The position numbers and the translations under genes were made by a program. Positions 12,540 to 13,877 of a DNA stretch of 13,877 bases are shown piece after piece (the stretch's first letter is position 1; each line of letters begins with the position of its first letter). Under the pieces are notes generated by a model. It did not search any database, had not been told where the DNA came from, and saw only the letters and a list, made by a program, of their open reading frames with translations. The stretch is from positions 1 to 13,877 of the forward strand of contig CBDUOF010000121.1 in assembly GCA_965368765.1 (NCBI GenBank). The letters run 5' to 3'. Origin of the DNA: Leptofilum sp965368765 (GTDB lineage: Bacteria; Chloroflexota; Anaerolineae; Promineifilales; Promineifilaceae).

Positions 12540-13877
12540 CTAACGGCCGTTTCTAAAATCCCCAGGATTAATCTGGTGCAGCTTCATCTTGCGCCATAAC
12601 GTGGTGCGACCAATCTTTAATTCACGCGCCATTTCAGTGACCCGACCCTTGCACGCCCAGCCCGCCTGAATAATCGCTTCACGCTCTGCTTCAGCAGCAG
12701 AGAGCAAGGGGTGCGGCTGGGGCTCTCGCCCAATCACCACACGGCCGTTGCGTACACTTTCTGGCAAATGCAGCAGCTTAATCACGTGATCGCTGCTCTG
12801 GTAGGCGGCCCGCTCCAGCACCATCTCCAGCTCTCGCACATTGCCTGGCCAGGGGTAGCGGCGCAAGATTGCCACGGCTTCCTCATCAAGCATCATATTT
12901 TGGCCATGTCGCCGCGAAGAGCGCATCAAAAATCGCTTGGCCAAAAGCATAATATCCTCCGTGCGCTGCCGCAGCGGGGGAATCGTGATATCAAAGACGG
13001 CAAATCGATAGTAAAGATGGGATAAGAAGTTGCCTTCAGTAACGCTGGTTTCCAGATTGGCGGCAGTTGCGGCAATTACCCGCACATCAACGGGAATGGG
13101 CCGCGTGCTTTCCAGGCGCATCACGTGCCCCGTTTCAATGACGTGCAGCAAGGCTGACTGCATCTCGAGCGATAAGCTTTCAACCTGATCCAGCAGCAAG
13201 GTCCCTTCATGGGCCAGCTCAAATTTACTGGGACGGCCGTCTCGGCCAGACTCCTTCTCATGTCCCAAAAATTCACTCACGATCAGCTCACGGGGGATGG
13301 CGCGACAGTTAATCGAAATAAACGGTTTGTCGGCTCGCCCACTGTCATTGTGAATCGCACGGGCCAGGTGATTCTTTCCGACCCCACCCTCGCCCCGAAG
13401 CAGCACGGGCGCAGTTCCCCGCGCTGCGATGCGTGCCTGCCGCATAATGGGTCGCATCGCTACAGATGTCGCAAAAATATCTTCCAACTTCAGCGTCGCC
13501 TGGTTGCCCAGCTGCTGGTGAATCAGACGGCGCACCTGCTCCATCGGACGCAGCATTAGCATGTAGCCAACGGGACGGCCGTATTCTCGCACCACCCGCA
13601 GCGTCACAATCGTCTGCAAGTGCTCACCCAGCATCTTGATTTCCAGCGTGACCTCGGCATCCTCTAAATCTTGATCGCCTCTGAGCGATGCTCTCAACAC
13701 CTCTGGCATGCCCAGGACTTCAACCAGAGGCAGCCCCAGCACCGAGGATGGTGACAGGTTCAGCAGCCGCCCTGCCTGCGCGTTCACATGGTTAATTTTC
13801 CCGGCCGCGTTCCAGGTGATCACCCCTTCGGTGATTGCGGCCATGATCGCATTAAGTTCCGTTAAGCGGCGATTGGC
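12540..13877 (-). CDS. dhaR: DhaR-like AAA+ transcriptional activator (5' end outside window)
   Basis: The visible C-terminal 445 residues of an enhancer-binding-protein-like regulator. The frame stays open past the ATG at 13844 to the window edge (ANRRLTELNAI), so that ATG is probably internal and an N-terminal GAF-type domain, as in E. coli DhaR, likely lies outside. Counting from that ATG: PAS domain about 1-100, AAA+ domain about 123-350, Fis-type helix-turn-helix 402-420. The AAA+ core is altered. Walker A is GEGGVGKN (151-158); the GAFTGA sigma54 loop is absent, ESGRDGR occupying its place (about 198-204); Walker B reads LLLDQ, with Gln instead of the catalytic Glu; and LSHLYYR lacks the first Arg finger. 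It probably activates a sigma70 promoter, as E. coli DhaR and TyrR do. It sits just upstream of the glycerol cluster, which it most likely controls. Confidence 0.85.
   Translation of the reverse strand, partial: ANRRLTELNAIMAAITEGVITWNAAGKINHVNAQAGRLLNLSPSSVLGLPLVEVLGMPEVLRASLRGDQDLEDAEVTLEIKMLGEHLQTIVTLRVVREYGRPVGYMLMLRPMEQVRRLIHQQLGNQATLKLEDIFATSVAMRPIMRQARIAARGTAPVLLRGEGGVGKNHLARAIHNDSGRADKPFISINCRAIPRELIVSEFLGHEKESGRDGRPSKFELAHEGTLLLDQVESLSLEMQSALLHVIETGHVMRLESTRPIPVDVRVIAATAANLETSVTEGNFLSHLYYRFAVFDITIPPLRQRTEDIMLLAKRFLMRSSRRHGQNMMLDEEAVAILRRYPWPGNVRELEMVLERAAYQSSDHVIKLLHLPESVRNGRVVIGREPQPHPLLSAAEAEREAIIQAGWACKGRVTEMARELKIGRTTLWRKMKLHQINPGDFRNGR

Larger units (their letters stand above)
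21..13582. repeat. Dispersed palindrome ACGGCCGT, 29 exact copies
   Basis: Exact copies start at 21, 112, 890, 1088, 1683, 1918, 2559, 2822, 3077, 3756, 4239, 4491, 4574, 5050, 5474, 5762, 6078, 6281, 6478, 6604, 6868, 7099, 9441, 10534, 12324, 12543, 12741, 13233 and 13575. One-mismatch variants are at 368, 1473, 6406, 9864, 10676 and about 10739. All but one exact copy (12324) are in genes. They encode Thr-Ala-Val (12 times), (Asn/Asp/Tyr)-Gly-Arg (11) or Arg-Pro (5), so all three frames are used. Chance expectation for an 8-mer in this length is about 0.2. None occurs in glpK, in glpF, or in most other gaps. Confidence 0.9.

Overview
This window is bacterial DNA of moderate GC content. Genes are packed mostly on the minus strand, with clear GGAG-type ribosome binding sites and intrinsic terminators. 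The combination of a P450 tail, a secreted repeat protein, a DhaM-HPr-enzyme I fusion and mixed metabolic genes fits a Chloroflexota (Anaerolineae/Ardenticatenia-like) genome. That assignment is an inference from gene content, not from a marker gene.

Layout, left to right. (1) 1-575, plus strand: C-terminal part of a cytochrome P450 cut by the window edge. (2) 576-826: gap between convergent genes, with short repeats. (3) 827-3828, minus strand: an operon read right to left as trhO (tRNA uridine hydroxylase), an OmpR-type response regulator overlapping trhO by ATGA, and a HAMP sensor histidine kinase. Its predicted promoter overlaps the second of two tandem terminators (3941-4026) belonging to the next unit. 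(4) 4034-4900, minus: secreted alpha-helical repeat protein with a Gly/His-rich tail; a long hairpin abuts its ribosome binding site. (5) 5013-12049, minus: a glycerol/dihydroxyacetone cluster, read right to left as glpF, dhaK, dhaL, glpK, [terminator], dhaM-HPr-EI. (6) 12050-12539: control region with two palindromic operators, a sigma70-type promoter and a long leader. (7) 12540-13877, minus: DhaR-like activator, 5' end outside the window.

How the genes work together. GlpF admits glycerol. GlpK phosphorylates it with ATP to glycerol 3-phosphate. DhaK and DhaL phosphorylate dihydroxyacetone using phosphate from PEP, delivered by one protein carrying DhaM (EIIA), HPr and a full-length enzyme I, so the phosphorelay needs no separate general PTS proteins. 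The regulator upstream resembles DhaR, which in E. coli senses DhaK/DhaL state and activates a sigma70 promoter. Here it lacks the GAFTGA loop needed for sigma54 activation. Two palindromes sit about -60 and -92 from a sigma70-like promoter, which agrees with that. No glycerol dehydrogenase or glycerol-3-phosphate dehydrogenase is in the window.

The most striking feature no gene explains is the palindrome ACGGCCGT. I count 29 exact copies in 13.9 kb, where about 0.2 would be expected by chance. Copies lie in all three reading frames of both plus- and minus-strand genes and once between genes, but none lie in glpK or glpF. It behaves like a highly iterated palindrome of the cyanobacterial HIP1 kind.
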